NCBI RefSeq assembly: GCF_000686565.1 | Contig: NZ_JMKW01000004.1 | Location: 31,575 to 95,574, forward strand | DNA: 64,000 bases | Reading direction: 5' to 3' | DNA from: Helicobacter bilis ATCC 51630 | Lineage (GTDB): Bacteria; Campylobacterota; Campylobacteria; Campylobacterales; Helicobacteraceae | Shown: positions 1 through 8,866 of the stretch, piece after piece | Numbering within the stretch: the first letter of the stretch is position 1 | How the letters are laid out: each line of letters opens with the position of its first letter | The notes under the pieces: generated by a model | Database searches by the model: none | What the model was told of the DNA's origin: nothing | What the model saw: only the letters and a program-made list of their open reading frames with translations | Translations under genes and position numbers: made by a program

Positions 1-1
1 A

Positions 2-163
2 AATATCACGCCTGTTATTTTGGTGGTTGATCCACAATTACGCATGCCTTTAAGCATTAAATTAGAGCAATTTAAGCTAGATTCTGTCGTGGTATTAAGC
101 CACGCTGAAATCGATCCAAATGCTTCATTTGAAGTGCTTGGGACTATTGAAGTTGGATTTTAG
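2..163 (+). CDS. flhA: Flagellar export protein FlhA, C-terminal end (partial)
   Basis: An open frame enters from before the window and stops at TAG 161-163, giving the last 53 residues. The pattern hhVVDPQLRhPL...VVVLSHAEIDPNxxFEVLGTIEV matches the C-terminal end of FlhA, the inner-membrane component of the flagellar type III export gate, whose cytoplasmic domain ends with a strand carrying a VLS-x-EI signature. Only the end of the cytoplasmic domain is visible, so the assignment rests on this short motif. The next gene has its own promoter about 95 bases downstream. A different FHIPEP-family protein is the main alternative. Confidence 0.65.
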   Translation, partial: NITPVILVVDPQLRMPLSIKLEQFKLDSVVVLSHAEIDPNASFEVLGTIEVGF

Positions 164-254
164 AAACTCAACCATTTGGGCGGGTGCAGGGCGTAGGGGT
201 GCAAGATAATGAGAATTTAGAATCACTAGAGACTAAGCATTTGAGCTTAATATG

Positions 255-263
255 TGCTATAAT
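255..263 (+). promoter_or_regulatory. Extended -10 promoter of the FkbM-type gene
   Basis: TGCTATAAT lies at 255-263, 14 bases before the ATG at 278, with GGAGT as ribosome binding site at 266-270. A TGnTATAAT box without an obvious -35 is the usual form of the Helicobacter vegetative promoter. The implied 5' leader is very short. Confidence 0.6.
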
Positions 264-277
264 ACGGAGTTGAATTT

Positions 278-1206
278 ATGAGAAAATTGCGTTTAAATCC
301 ATTAGGCGGTGTGAAAAGAAGATTAAATGGCGTTAATGAAGGTTTGCATGCTTTGCAGAGACTTACTAGCACAAGCCATGCGATACAAGCTTGTGTGAAA
401 AATGAAGAACATAAAGATTTACTCTTTGCAATGCTTCAAATGGGATTATGGGTATCAGTAGATTCTCGTAAGTCTTGCATTGAAAATACAAAAAAATATC
501 TTAATGCTGTGCGTCCTGCAAAACTTGATAATCTTGTGCGAATAGGTGGCAAAATGGATGGTGGATATGTGATGTTACCCCCCCCCCCCCATTGTCAAAC
601 TCACAACCAAAGGCAGTCTCTCTAGGCGTTTCCGACTTTTCCCCTTGGGATTTAGAAATGGCAAATATGGGCTATCAGGTATTGCAATATGATGCGAGCA
701 TAGAAAAAGCCCCAGATACACATAAAAACATGATTTTTCATAAAAAATTTGTTGGAGCGACAAGAGATCATCAAACAATAACTTTTGATGACATTATGCA
801 GCAATATAGCTTCAATGAAAAAGATCATAATATATTGCAAATAGATATTGAAGGGGCGGAATGGGAGATTTTTGAAAAGCTTGATTTTAGCATACTTGAA
901 AAATATTTTTCACAAATTATTTTAGAATTCCATGATTGTGATCCTAGAGCCTCATTGCAAACAGAACGACATGTAGCCATACTAGAAAGGTTTCATCATG
1001 CCTTTCAACCGATACATTTACACTTTAATCCATATGGACATAATTTTTATGTCAAGGATCGTTTTATGGCAAATGTGTTTGAGGTGAGCTACGCAAGAAA
1101 AGACTTGCTACCAAATGATTTTATCTTACGAAATGAATGTGGTGATATACCAAATCTTGATTATCCAAATGGTGAGAAATTGCCAAATATTCCAATTTCA
1201 TTTTAA
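278..1206 (+). CDS. FkbM-family methyltransferase, phase-variable, out of frame here
   Basis: The reading frame from ATG 278 runs through IGGKMDGGYVM into a C13 tract (578-590) and stops at 625. The rest of the protein (SLGVSDFSPWDLEMA, LQIDIEGAEWEIFEKL, ILEFHD, NVFEVSYARKDL) continues in another frame to 1206. A tract of 14 or 11 C would join both into about 309 residues. The FkbM (Methyltransf_21) fold is recognised from the DGGY segment and the acidic IDIEGAEWE motif; such enzymes O-methylate sugars or other surface glycoconjugates. The copy in this window is therefore in the OFF state. Homopolymer-length variation is the standard contingency mechanism in Helicobacter surface-modification genes. 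The substrate is unknown. Confidence 0.8.
578..590 (+). repeat. Poly-C tract (13 C) inside the FkbM-type gene
   Basis: Thirteen consecutive C residues interrupt the coding frame, with the downstream frame shifted by two. Slipped-strand mispairing here would switch the methyltransferase on (11 or 14 C) or off. Confidence 0.9.
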
Positions 1207-1765
1207 TAATCTTTTACCATAGAATAGGCAAATAGGGCATGTGAAATGTAGTGCGTTAAAAGCAATAAAACATGATTACGATACAATCCACGCGGAACTG
1301 AAATCTGTTTGCATGGATATGAAAAGTTTAATCTTGTAAATTAGGGTCTTTAACAACAAAATTTTTCGTTGTTGATTATTGCATATTAAAATCTTTTTGA
1401 TTTCGAAAGCTCTACGCCTAGCGTTCTAAGAGAAAATTTTCCTAAGTAAAATGCGGTGTATATCACACTTGACTTAGTATATAGCAGTCTCTTGAAAGGA
1501 TAAGGCATAAGGGAGAAAAATGCCCCACTTATAAACATGATGGATATATCTTGCAAACTTTTAGGGATATTCACAAGTGCCATTTCTGTCATTTCAATTT
1601 TAAGTGAGAGTGGGGGCAAGTGTGCATTTTATAATAAATCTAATATAGTTGCTATTGGGTTTTACGGAATCAAAGTGTGTCCATATTGAAATTAGATGTT
1701 CTTTAGTTGGTAAGCCCACAATAAATATGCTATAATTAATCTCATTATTATTCTAAGGATATGCT
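1207..1765. other. 559-base gap with no convincing gene
   Basis: The stretch separates the FkbM-type gene from the DUF4149 gene. An interrupted palindrome (AACAAC ... GTTGTT around A/T runs) sits at about 1352-1374 and could fold but has no T-run after it. A 77-codon minus-strand frame (1386-1619, TTG start or ATG further in) encodes a hydrophobic, cysteine-free peptide without a clear ribosome binding site; I do not call it a gene. The promoter of the next gene ends the gap. Confidence 0.5.
1728..1736 (+). promoter_or_regulatory. Extended -10 promoter of the DUF4149 gene
   Basis: TGCTATAAT at 1728-1736 is followed by an AAGGA ribosome binding site at 1755-1759 and ATG at 1766. Confidence 0.6.
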
Positions 1766-2263
1766 ATGACAAGATACATGCGGATATTTGATTCTTTTTA
1801 TTTATTATTGCTTGGTGTTGGGGTTGGCGGTATTATCGCCTGTGGGGCGTTTGCTGCACCGATTATTTTTAATATTGATGAGTTTATCCCCACATTTTCA
1901 AAAATGGATAGTGGGCTTGTTATGGGGAAAATATTTGTGCGTTTGAATGCGTATTTGATGTTTTTAGCGATTGTTATGGCGTTATATGAGGGCTTTAGTT
2001 TCTTTGCGAAGATTCTAAAACTTGATATTTTGTATTCAAATTTTTGGCTTATTTTAGGCGTGTTTAATATTGTGCTTATCGCCTTGTTTGTGTATTATTA
2101 TACGCCTTTTATTTTAGACACCCAGAATCTTTTGAGTGATAATTTTGCGAGTATGCACGAACAAAGTGTGTGGGTTTTTAAAGCTTTAATGTTTGGCTTA
2201 AGCGTATTGCTTATATGGAGGGCTTATCTTCTACACTATGTTCCACAAAGCCCTAAAAAGTAG
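1766..2263 (+). CDS. DUF4149 (TMEM205-like) membrane protein
   Basis: The 165-residue protein has four predicted membrane spans (about residues 10-32, 62-80, 92-112 and 138-158), with the family's start FDSFYLLLLGVGVGGIIACGAFAAPIIF. DUF4149 proteins are small integral inner-membrane proteins of unknown function, common as single genes in Campylobacterota. ATG 1766 is preceded by AAGGA with good spacing. It is followed after 66 bases by the small DUF465 gene, which has its own ribosome site, so the two may be co-transcribed up to the hairpin near 2600. No catalytic motif is visible. Confidence 0.75.
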   Translation: MTRYMRIFDSFYLLLLGVGVGGIIACGAFAAPIIFNIDEFIPTFSKMDSGLVMGKIFVRLNAYLMFLAIVMALYEGFSFFAKILKLDILYSNFWLILGVFNIVLIALFVYYYTPFILDTQNLLSDNFASMHEQSVWVFKALMFGLSVLLIWRAYLLHYVPQSPKK

Positions 2264-2329
2264 CTTTAATGTTGTAGCTTATTAATTATTTTATTCTACA
2301 ATATGTGAATTTAGATTTAAGGAGAAGTC

Positions 2330-2560
2330 ATGTTTCATGAATACAGAGAAGAGATCACATATCTCAAACAGCACAACGCACATTTTGAAAAGATTTTTAA
2401 TGAGCATAATGACTTAGACCAAAAGATACAGAATGCGGAAAATGGTATAGAACATCTAAGCAATCAAGAAATCGAAGTGCTAAAAAAGCAAAAATTGCAT
2501 TTGAAAGACCAAGCTTATGCAATGATACTTGAGCATAGAAAAGCCCATCCAAAAGCCTAG
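2330..2560 (+). CDS. YdcH/DUF465 family small coiled-coil protein
   Basis: This 76-residue protein is almost wholly helical and charged (MFHEYREEITYLKQ, a central DLDQKIQNAE turn, then LKKQKLHLKDQAYAMI). That is the two-helix hairpin seen in the DUF465/YdcH family, whose role is not established. AAGGAG at 2319-2324 gives a strong ribosome binding site for ATG 2330. A strong terminator-like palindrome begins 23 bases after the stop, so this is probably the end of the transcript starting at the DUF4149 gene. Confidence 0.8.
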   Translation: MFHEYREEITYLKQHNAHFEKIFNEHNDLDQKIQNAENGIEHLSNQEIEVLKKQKLHLKDQAYAMILEHRKAHPKA

Positions 2561-2582
2561 CATACGCAACACACAACCATAA

Positions 2583-2610
2583 GATAGCAGATCTGCTATC
2601 GCCCCGTTTT
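2583..2610 (+). terminator. Rho-independent terminator after the DUF465 gene
   Basis: GATAGCAGATCTGCTATC (2583-2600) is a perfect 18-base palindrome followed by GCCCCGTTTT. The stem and T-run fit an intrinsic terminator on the plus strand. Confidence 0.7.
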
Positions 2611-2679
2611 ATTCCATAACTCTCGCACAATATTTAGCTTTTATGTAATGTTAGCTTTCATACAACACTAAGGAAAGAC

Positions 2680-3525
2680 ATGAACTTTATCATTTTATTT
2701 AGTCCCAGTGAAGATAAGATTCTAGAAAAAGATAAGATTCTAAACAATGATGATTTTCTCAAAGAAGTATCTATGCCAGAGATAATGCCACCCGCTTTTT
2801 TAGAATCTTTATGGGAAAATGAGATATTAAATACTCATAGAACAAATATTATGCAATGCTACTATGAAAACTTATGTAAGATTTTAGAACATAGAGATAA
2901 GGCTTTGCTAGAATCTATGTATGGTGCAAAAGGATTTAATGATAAAAATATTTTTGATTTATATGCTGCCTTGCATTCTAAAAAACTATTAAAGGCGATA
3001 GAGCTTTATAGTGGCGTAGCATTTCAAGGATTATCTTTTAGCACATTAACACAGAATGAAAAAGATTTTATCTTAGAAAATGTGCTTATTTTTAGCAATC
3101 TATTTGGTGTGATAAGGGCTAGTGATTTGATCCCCTATTATAAACTAAAGCAAGGCACAAAGACAAAGTCTCTCACATTAAAAGACATTTATACCCCATT
3201 TATCCTACCTTTAGAAAAAGCAATGCAAACAAAAGATTATGTGATTGATTTGCGTGCTGGAATCTATACGAAACTTTTTAAGCCAAAGTTACCCCATTTC
3301 TTTTTTGAGTTTCAAAAAAATGGAAAAACCATAAGTCATTATGCAAAGCTATATCGCGGAAAAATATTGCACTCAATCGCACAAGATGGGTGCAATCAAT
3401 CTGCATTAGAATCTTTTGAAAAGTGCTTTGAATATCTTTGCTCTCTACATAACACAGACTTTAGATTCCATAGTCATACGCAAAAGGCTAATTGTTTTAC
3501 TCTGTGTTATGAGATTCTATCTTAA
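2680..3525 (+). CDS. yaaA: Peroxide stress protein YaaA
   Basis: The 281-residue protein begins MNFIILFSPSEDK and contains YGAKGFND, ELYSGVAFQGL, FGVIRASDLIPYYKLK and VIDLRAGIYTKLF. All are hallmarks of the YaaA/DUF328 family, which lowers intracellular free iron during peroxide stress in E. coli and binds DNA through a helix-hairpin-helix-like cavity. The length is slightly above the E. coli protein. The stop is only 7 bases from the stop of hemN on the opposite strand, so the two genes are convergent with no room for a separate terminator. Confidence 0.88.
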   Translation: MNFIILFSPSEDKILEKDKILNNDDFLKEVSMPEIMPPAFLESLWENEILNTHRTNIMQCYYENLCKILEHRDKALLESMYGAKGFNDKNIFDLYAALHSKKLLKAIELYSGVAFQGLSFSTLTQNEKDFILENVLIFSNLFGVIRASDLIPYYKLKQGTKTKSLTLKDIYTPFILPLEKAMQTKDYVIDLRAGIYTKLFKPKLPHFFFEFQKNGKTISHYAKLYRGKILHSIAQDGCNQSALESFEKCFEYLCSLHNTDFRFHSHTQKANCFTLCYEILS

Positions 3526-3532
3526 AGAGAGA

Positions 3533-4912
3533 TTATATAGTCTTACTAAACTGCTTTGTGATATTTTTCACAAGATAAGTATCAAAAACCATTGCGATAT
3601 TTCTAATCAGCATTTTTCCCGTTGGGCTTATTTGAATGCTATTAGAATCTATTGTAAGCAACCCAAGCTCACACATAGGCTTTAAAGATTCAAATTCACT
3701 TGAAAAATGCGTGATGCAATCAATACCAAAATTCTCATTAATCGCTTTAAAATCAAGCTTTGCATTATTCATCAAGCTCATAATCACTTCTTTACGCAAT
3801 ATATCTTCAGGGCTTAAGAGAATGCCTTGTGCTACAGGCAAAGTGTTGTTATCAAGGCTATTTTCATAACTCATCATATCCTTATGATTTTGCGTATAGT
3901 AATCCACCCCTTCGCCAATAGAAGTCAGCCCAATCCCAATAGTCTGTGAAAAGCCCTTTGTTGTGTAACCTTGAAAATTCCTACGCAATTCCCCCTTATT
4001 TTTTGCGATAGATAGGCTATCACTCTTTTTTGCAAAGTGATCCATACCTATCATTTCATAGTCATTAGCATGTAAAAATTCAATGGTGTTTTGCAATATC
4101 TTTAGCTTCTCTTCTGGGCTTGGCAGAGTTGTCTCATCGATTTTACGCATAGTTTTTTTCACCCATGGGACATGTGCGTAGTTAAATATTGCAAGTCTTT
4201 CTGGGCTAAGTTTTATAACAGATTCTAAAGTATTTGCAAAGCTTTTTTCACTTTGATAGGGCAAACCATAAATAAGGTCAAAATTAATAGAATCTATACC
4301 ATATTTTCTAGCCAACGCCACGCTACTTTCTACAAGGCTAAAGGGTTGGATTCTATTAATATGCTGCTGCACTTTGTCATCAAAGTCTTGCACGCCAAAG
4401 CTTATGCGATTAAAGCCACAATCCTTTAGCACACGCATTTGGTCTTCACTAAAATGGCGAGGGTCTATCTCACAGCTTATTTCACAAGATTCACTAAAAT
4501 TTGGGAAAGTATGTCTTATCATTTGCGTAATAGTTTGTAACTGCTTTGCATCAAAAAATGTCGGCGTGCCACCACCAAAATGAAATTGTGCCACCTTTCT
4601 CTTTGTATCCATAGAATCTTTAAGCAAAGCTAGCTCTTTTTCTAAGTATTTTATATAACGCTCTTTTTTATCCTCTTTGCTCGTATATATCACATTGCAA
4701 CCACAAAAATAACACGCGCTTTTACAAAATGGCAAATGCGTATATAGCGATAAATCCTTGTCTTTATACTTAGAATCTGCTCGACTAAAAGATTCTAAAA
4801 GAGTGGTTGCATTAAAGTCTTTGTGAAACTCATTTGCAGTAGGATAGCTTGTATATCTTGGTCCGGGCTTTGAGTGCTTTGCTAATGCTGAAAAATCAAT
4901 AGATTCATACAT
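3533..4912 (-). CDS. hemN: Oxygen-independent coproporphyrinogen III oxidase HemN
   Basis: This radical SAM enzyme of haem synthesis decarboxylates coproporphyrinogen III to protoporphyrinogen IX without oxygen. The start GPRYTSYPTANEF and the CxxxCxxC cluster motif (C63, C67, C70 in FCKSACYFC, followed by GC) are diagnostic, with the SAM-binding HFGGGTPTFF region after it and the HemN C-terminal domain. At 459 residues it has the full HemN length, longer than HemW-type homologues. ATG 4912 follows AAGGAAAAAT. It is transcribed away from the MORN genes and converges on yaaA. Confidence 0.93.
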   Translation of the reverse strand: MYESIDFSALAKHSKPGPRYTSYPTANEFHKDFNATTLLESFSRADSKYKDKDLSLYTHLPFCKSACYFCGCNVIYTSKEDKKERYIKYLEKELALLKDSMDTKRKVAQFHFGGGTPTFFDAKQLQTITQMIRHTFPNFSESCEISCEIDPRHFSEDQMRVLKDCGFNRISFGVQDFDDKVQQHINRIQPFSLVESSVALARKYGIDSINFDLIYGLPYQSEKSFANTLESVIKLSPERLAIFNYAHVPWVKKTMRKIDETTLPSPEEKLKILQNTIEFLHANDYEMIGMDHFAKKSDSLSIAKNKGELRRNFQGYTTKGFSQTIGIGLTSIGEGVDYYTQNHKDMMSYENSLDNNTLPVAQGILLSPEDILRKEVIMSLMNNAKLDFKAINENFGIDCITHFSSEFESLKPMCELGLLTIDSNSIQISPTGKMLIRNIAMVFDTYLVKNITKQFSKTI

Positions 4913-5109
4913 ATTTTTCCTTTATTTCCTTGATTGCCTGTTGAATACTTTTTGGGTATTTAAGACTTGTAATTATATCCAAAGCAAAAAGGAATGTGTT
5001 AATACACAAAAGAAACATAAGAAAGCATTGGGGTTTTGTTTTTTAGTTTCTGTGTAGTTATTATGTCTTATAAAAATTGCAATATTTACAAGCAAACGAC
5101 TCGCGTTAG

Positions 5110-5916
5110 CTATTCTAAACACATACTATAATCTGCCTGTTTTATCTTATAAAAATCTTTGCTTGAGACTAGTTTGCCATTACCACATACTGCTTGTATT
5201 ATCTCATTATTTTCATACAGAATCTCAATGTTAAGTTTTTCATTCTCATCATAAGATTTTGTAACGCCATTTAGTTTTCCGTCTTTAAAAGTTTGTTCTA
5301 TTATCATCTTTGCGTTTTCATCATAGGTTATTGTAAGCCCATGTAGTTTATCATTAGAAAATGTTGCACTCTCTTGTAAGATTCCATTTTTATAGTAACT
5401 TCTTCTCACACCTTCTGCCTTATCATTCTTATATATAGTTGTTTCTTGTATCTCTCCATTTTCATAATAGAGAGTTTCAATACCTTCTTTATTATTATCT
5501 TTATATCTTGTTTCACTGGCAATATTACCATTTTCATAATAGCATGTCGCTACACCATCAAGCATATCATGATGATAAGTAGCCTTGCATTCGATATTCC
5601 CATTTTCATGATAAAATATTGCTTCACCATGCAATTCGCCATTGCGATAGGGTATCATGTCTGCCAACTTCCCATTTTTATAATATGCTTTAAAAATGCC
5701 ATTTACTTCATTGTTTTTAAACGGCAATTCTTCCTCAAGCACACCATTTTCATAAAATTTTCGTTCAATACAGCCCATCTGTTTATCATTATCGCTTTTA
5801 CATTCTTTTAAGCTGTGGTATTCTTGTTGGTATTCGTTTAAGTTTTGATATTCCCATGCGCTTGGGCTTTGTAAAAACAAAAGTGTATAAAAAGCCTTTA
5901 GAATTATGTGTTGCAT
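5110..5916 (-). CDS. Exported MORN-repeat (MORN_2) protein, longer paralogue
   Basis: A 268-residue protein with a hydrophobic N-terminal export signal (about residues 1-20). It then carries about nine repeats of roughly 23 residues with the pattern YYxNGxhxxExxYKNxxhxG, the MORN_2 repeat often annotated as a YwqK-family antitoxin. The antitoxin label is not supported here because no toxin gene is adjacent and the protein carries a signal sequence. AAGGAATTTACA precedes ATG 5916. The next gene upstream on the same strand is a shorter paralogue, so the pair arose by duplication. A cysteine pair (CKS...GC) near residues 38-48 is conserved in both. Confidence 0.7.
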   Translation of the reverse strand: MQHIILKAFYTLLFLQSPSAWEYQNLNEYQQEYHSLKECKSDNDKQMGCIERKFYENGVLEEELPFKNNEVNGIFKAYYKNGKLADMIPYRNGELHGEAIFYHENGNIECKATYHHDMLDGVATCYYENGNIASETRYKDNNKEGIETLYYENGEIQETTIYKNDKAEGVRRSYYKNGILQESATFSNDKLHGLTITYDENAKMIIEQTFKDGKLNGVTKSYDENEKLNIEILYENNEIIQAVCGNGKLVSSKDFYKIKQADYSMCLE

Positions 5917-5973
5917 TGTAAATTCCTTATATTAAATGGATTTAAATTATAATGAAAGATTCTAAAATTTCAT

Positions 5974-6651
5974 TTATTTTTCACATATATCATACCAGTA
6001 ATCACCACCAGAACTACCTTGATTTATTTCGTTTGTTAATCTTGTAAGATGTGCATTTGTTAGGGCTTTACCATTAGAGCATTTCCCACTAGTAAGTTTT
6101 CCATTTTGTGCGTTTGCTTGCCAAATAAGCTTTTTTCCTTTATCATAGAGTTTTACAATATCATTAACTTTACCACTTGTATATGGGATTTCTGCCGCCA
6201 GTTCTCCAGTTGGATAATAATGTTTTAATATGCCTTCTATTTTATCATTTTTAAATGGTATTTCAAGCACAAGATTCCCATCTTCATAGTATCGCCTCGC
6301 AATACTCTCTTTCTTTCCATTTTTATGTGGTATTTCAAACTGAAGATTCCCGCTTTCATAATAAACTTTTTCAACACCATGCTTTAAATCGTTTGTATAT
6401 GGCGTTTCAAACTTAAGTTTTCCGCTTTCATAGTATTCCTTATAGATACCATTTTGTTTTCCATCTTTCAATGACATTTCATATAGAATCTTTCCATTGT
6501 CATAGTAATGTTTCCACACACACCCGTTTTTCATATCCTTTTCGCTTTGACATTCCCTCAAATTATCCGCATGTAAGAGTGAAAAAGAAACAACACTACA
6601 TAAAATCATCGATAAAATCGCATTTTTGCTTTTAAACTTTTTAAATCCCAT
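5974..6651 (-). CDS. Exported MORN-repeat (MORN_2) protein, shorter paralogue
   Basis: A 225-residue paralogue of the following gene. It has a signal peptide (NAILSMILCSVVSFSLLHA), a short cysteine-containing segment (ECQSEKDMKNGC) and about six MORN_2 repeats such as YYESGKLKFETPYTN. The C-terminal tail contains two further cysteines (GKCSNGK, YDIC), which with the N-terminal pair suggests a periplasmic disulfide-bonded protein. AAAGGATAGTC precedes ATG 6651. Its 57-base gap to the longer paralogue is compatible with one transcript. Function unknown. Confidence 0.7.
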   Translation of the reverse strand: MGFKKFKSKNAILSMILCSVVSFSLLHADNLRECQSEKDMKNGCVWKHYYDNGKILYEMSLKDGKQNGIYKEYYESGKLKFETPYTNDLKHGVEKVYYESGNLQFEIPHKNGKKESIARRYYEDGNLVLEIPFKNDKIEGILKHYYPTGELAAEIPYTSGKVNDIVKLYDKGKKLIWQANAQNGKLTSGKCSNGKALTNAHLTRLTNEINQGSSGGDYWYDICEK

Positions 6652-6819
6652 GACTATCCTTTAAGCTAAAATAAAACTAGATTCTACAAAAAACAAATAT
6701 CAAGCAATATATAGAAACCAAAAGTTTAGAGTCTAAATTTTATTAGATTTTTAGATTTTACATAAATTAGATTCCAAGTTACTTAAATTTAGACACTTAA
6801 TTTTAGATTCCCTAGTGTT

Positions 6820-6846
6820 AGATGTTTCGCTACGCTCAATATGACA
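6820..6846 (+). repeat. Half copy of the dispersed TGTCAT...ATGACA palindromic element
   Basis: TTTCGCTACGCTCAATATGACA lies in the gap between the MORN gene and the RND adaptor. It matches the right half of the larger elements found inside ispE, ubiD and the restriction-modification gene. Confidence 0.55.
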
Positions 6847-6904
6847 ATTTGTTATAGAATCAAAATATAGCCTACTTTTTAGCTATGAAAGCTTTTTACT
6901 CATT

Positions 6905-7645
6905 CTACTTTTTCGTAATAATATACCCATCACCAAAGAGACCGGGCTGCATAGAATCTGGCACAATAGCTTCAGCACTCACTTTTCTTGTATTCACATC
7001 AACAGCTGGGTATATCTTATAAATCTTTGCTTCTCTCTCCACGCCCTTACCATCGATTTTATAGCGATAAATATCACCGACTTTTACATCTGGTAAATAT
7101 TTAGAATCAAACTGGATAATCATCTTTTTTTCATTGCTAATCAGGCGAAAAAGCTTCGTTTGATTTGCCCCCACACCATCGCCTAGCTCGATATTGCGAC
7201 TAGCGATCACCCCATCAAATGGTGCGATAAGCGTTGTCCGCCGTAAAAGCTCACTTTGATATTTAAGACTATATTGCAGGTTGTTATAGGTGCTTTCAAG
7301 ATTCTTATAGTTTGAGTAGTTTTGATCTAGCGTATTTTTATCGATAGCATTTCCACTCTTTTTGAATCTTTCATATTGTTTTTTTGCAAAAATGTATTGT
7401 GCCTTTGCGCCCTCTAGCTGTGCTTTTTGCATATTGACATTTTGTATTTTATCTTCATTTGAGAGTGAGAGAAGTGCATCATCTTTTTTGACTTCTGTCC
7501 CCACATCGACATAAATATTTGACACAATGCCACTTGTATCCATCATGAGATTAGAATCTCTTACTGCTGCCACATTAAACACCCCATAAATCTCTGCTCC
7601 AAGCATGATCTGCATACTTACAAAAAATGTGATAAATAACCGCAT
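6905..7645 (-). CDS. RND efflux periplasmic adaptor (membrane fusion protein, HefB-like)
   Basis: The 246-residue protein has an N-terminal signal peptide (residues 1-17). A lipoyl/barrel-sandwich half-motif follows (SGIVSNIYVDVGTEVKKDD), then a short coiled-coil hairpin, the second lipoyl half (TLIAPFDGVIASRNIELGDGV) and a beta-barrel domain. That is the layout of a small HlyD/AcrA-type adaptor linking an inner-membrane RND pump to an outer-membrane channel. H. pylori HefB is similarly short. Unusually, no pump or TolC-type gene lies beside it, so it may serve components encoded elsewhere. AAGGAATAGT precedes ATG 7645. Confidence 0.8.
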   Translation of the reverse strand: MRLFITFFVSMQIMLGAEIYGVFNVAAVRDSNLMMDTSGIVSNIYVDVGTEVKKDDALLSLSNEDKIQNVNMQKAQLEGAKAQYIFAKKQYERFKKSGNAIDKNTLDQNYSNYKNLESTYNNLQYSLKYQSELLRRTTLIAPFDGVIASRNIELGDGVGANQTKLFRLISNEKKMIIQFDSKYLPDVKVGDIYRYKIDGKGVEREAKIYKIYPAVDVNTRKVSAEAIVPDSMQPGLFGDGYIITKK

Positions 7646-7931
7646 ACTATTCCTTATGTATAGAATCTACTTTCATTCTATTTATGTCTTTGAAGGTGTT
7701 ATTATATACAAAAATTTGCGATAGATTTTAAATTTTAGAATGTAAAAGTTATGCTAAAGTGTAGTTCGAATAGGGTTTGTTTGATAGCTTTGCGTATATG
7801 TTTAAGCTGTGCTGTCTCTTTATGCGAGTTATTGTATTGCATAGATTCTATTTTTTAGCTTTCTTCTTTATGTGATAAGTTTGGATTATTTTTTGCTTGT
7901 ACGAGTGAGATTTTATAAACAAGGATATGTG

Positions 7932-8102
7932 ATGAGACTACTTTTTATTATTGGTTGTATTGCAAGTGTTATAGCACTCTCTGGTTGTGCTGCAAAAAAG
8001 CAAAAGCCCTCTGGTGTGTTTGTCAGCACAAAATGCGATATGGTATGTAGCAACACAGAATGTAATCAAGTTTGCACACAAGTTGAGGGTACTTTGAAAT
8101 AG
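7932..8102 (+). CDS. Small lipoprotein with four C-terminal cysteines
   Basis: ATG 7932 is preceded by AAGGATATGTG and gives a 56-residue precursor with the lipobox LSGC (Cys18). Lipidation would leave a mature peptide of about 39 residues, rich in basic residues and then cysteines (KCDMVCSNTECNQVC). A longer frame starting at 7872 lacks a ribosome site and would spoil the signal peptide, so I prefer the internal ATG. It is a single gene between divergent or distant neighbours. Function unknown; the spaced cysteines could bind metal or form disulfides. Confidence 0.65.
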   Translation: MRLLFIIGCIASVIALSGCAAKKQKPSGVFVSTKCDMVCSNTECNQVCTQVEGTLK

Positions 8103-8305
8103 AGAATATTTAAGTTCTGTGCTAGAAACATGCTGTCTTGTGAGTAAGGGTTTTAGATTCTATACCTTTATGGGTGGTGTGAGACTCCTTGTGTATTTTG
8201 ATAAGATTTTAGAATAAAATCCTTGAATTCAAATGAGTTTAGAAAATAAGCTAGGAGTTGCATATACGAGCTTACGCAATCTAAAATGGGTGCATATTTA
8301 GAATC

Positions 8306-8803
8306 TTAGATTTTTCCATTTTGTATTAATATATCTCGACATTCATTTACTGCTGATACAAATTCATTGCCATTGTGTATATTGCTGATGAAAATTCTGC
8401 TAGATTCTGTGTATTTATTATTTATTGAAATCTTGTAAGCATGGAATATATAAGCAAAAAATCCTTGATAAAACGAAGCACCGCCAAAATCACTCCAAGT
8501 AATACCACGAATGCCCTTAGTCCATGGTAAAAAGCCACTATAATACCACACACCCCTTGTGTCAAAATAGACATACTGCACACGATATGATATAAAACAT
8601 AAAGCAACGATAATAATTTGAACAACTAGCACACCAATAACAGCAACCATGTTTTTCTGCAATATAGACGATAAAATGAGAAACAAAAAGGCATGTATAA
8701 GACCAACTTTAACATACGCAATAAAAGATATGCCATACTTTTTAGAGACAAAATTATCTAAATCAAATGCTTGATTTGAGTTTAGTGCTTCTGTATTTTC
8801 CAT
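8306..8803 (-). CDS. Membrane protein of unknown function
   Basis: The 165-residue protein has a soluble N-terminus and two predicted membrane spans (about residues 28-47 and 52-72). A C-terminal domain follows with a PH-like strand pattern (VYFDTRGVWYYSGFLPW, GITWSDFGGASF). Such two-helix plus bacterial-PH proteins are common and uncharacterised. AAGGATTAAAGC precedes ATG 8803. It follows mreC by about 60 bases on the same strand and could be the last gene of the fabZ-mreC transcript. I do not recognise it further. Confidence 0.5.
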   Translation of the reverse strand: MENTEALNSNQAFDLDNFVSKKYGISFIAYVKVGLIHAFLFLILSSILQKNMVAVIGVLVVQIIIVALCFISYRVQYVYFDTRGVWYYSGFLPWTKGIRGITWSDFGGASFYQGFFAYIFHAYKISINNKYTESSRIFISNIHNGNEFVSAVNECRDILIQNGKI

Positions 8804-8866
8804 GCTTTAATCCTTGTGTTAAAATATTAAAGCAGCGATTTTACAAAAAAAACAAGTCAAGCGATT

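Noticed and set aside
575..840. Minus-strand frames across the FkbM-type gene
   Set aside because: They are the antisense of a clear methyltransferase domain and have no independent signals.
1352..1374. AACAAC/GTTGTT palindrome as a terminator
   Set aside because: Weak A/T stem, no T-run on either side, and 150 bases from the nearest stop codon.
1386..1619. 77-codon minus-strand frame in the gap after the FkbM-type gene
   Set aside because: TTG or internal start without a ribosome site, no recognisable motif; composition is compatible with chance in an AT-rich gap.
5110..6651. MORN_2 genes as YwqK-type antitoxins
   Set aside because: Both proteins have signal peptides and no toxin gene is adjacent, so the database label is unlikely to describe their role.
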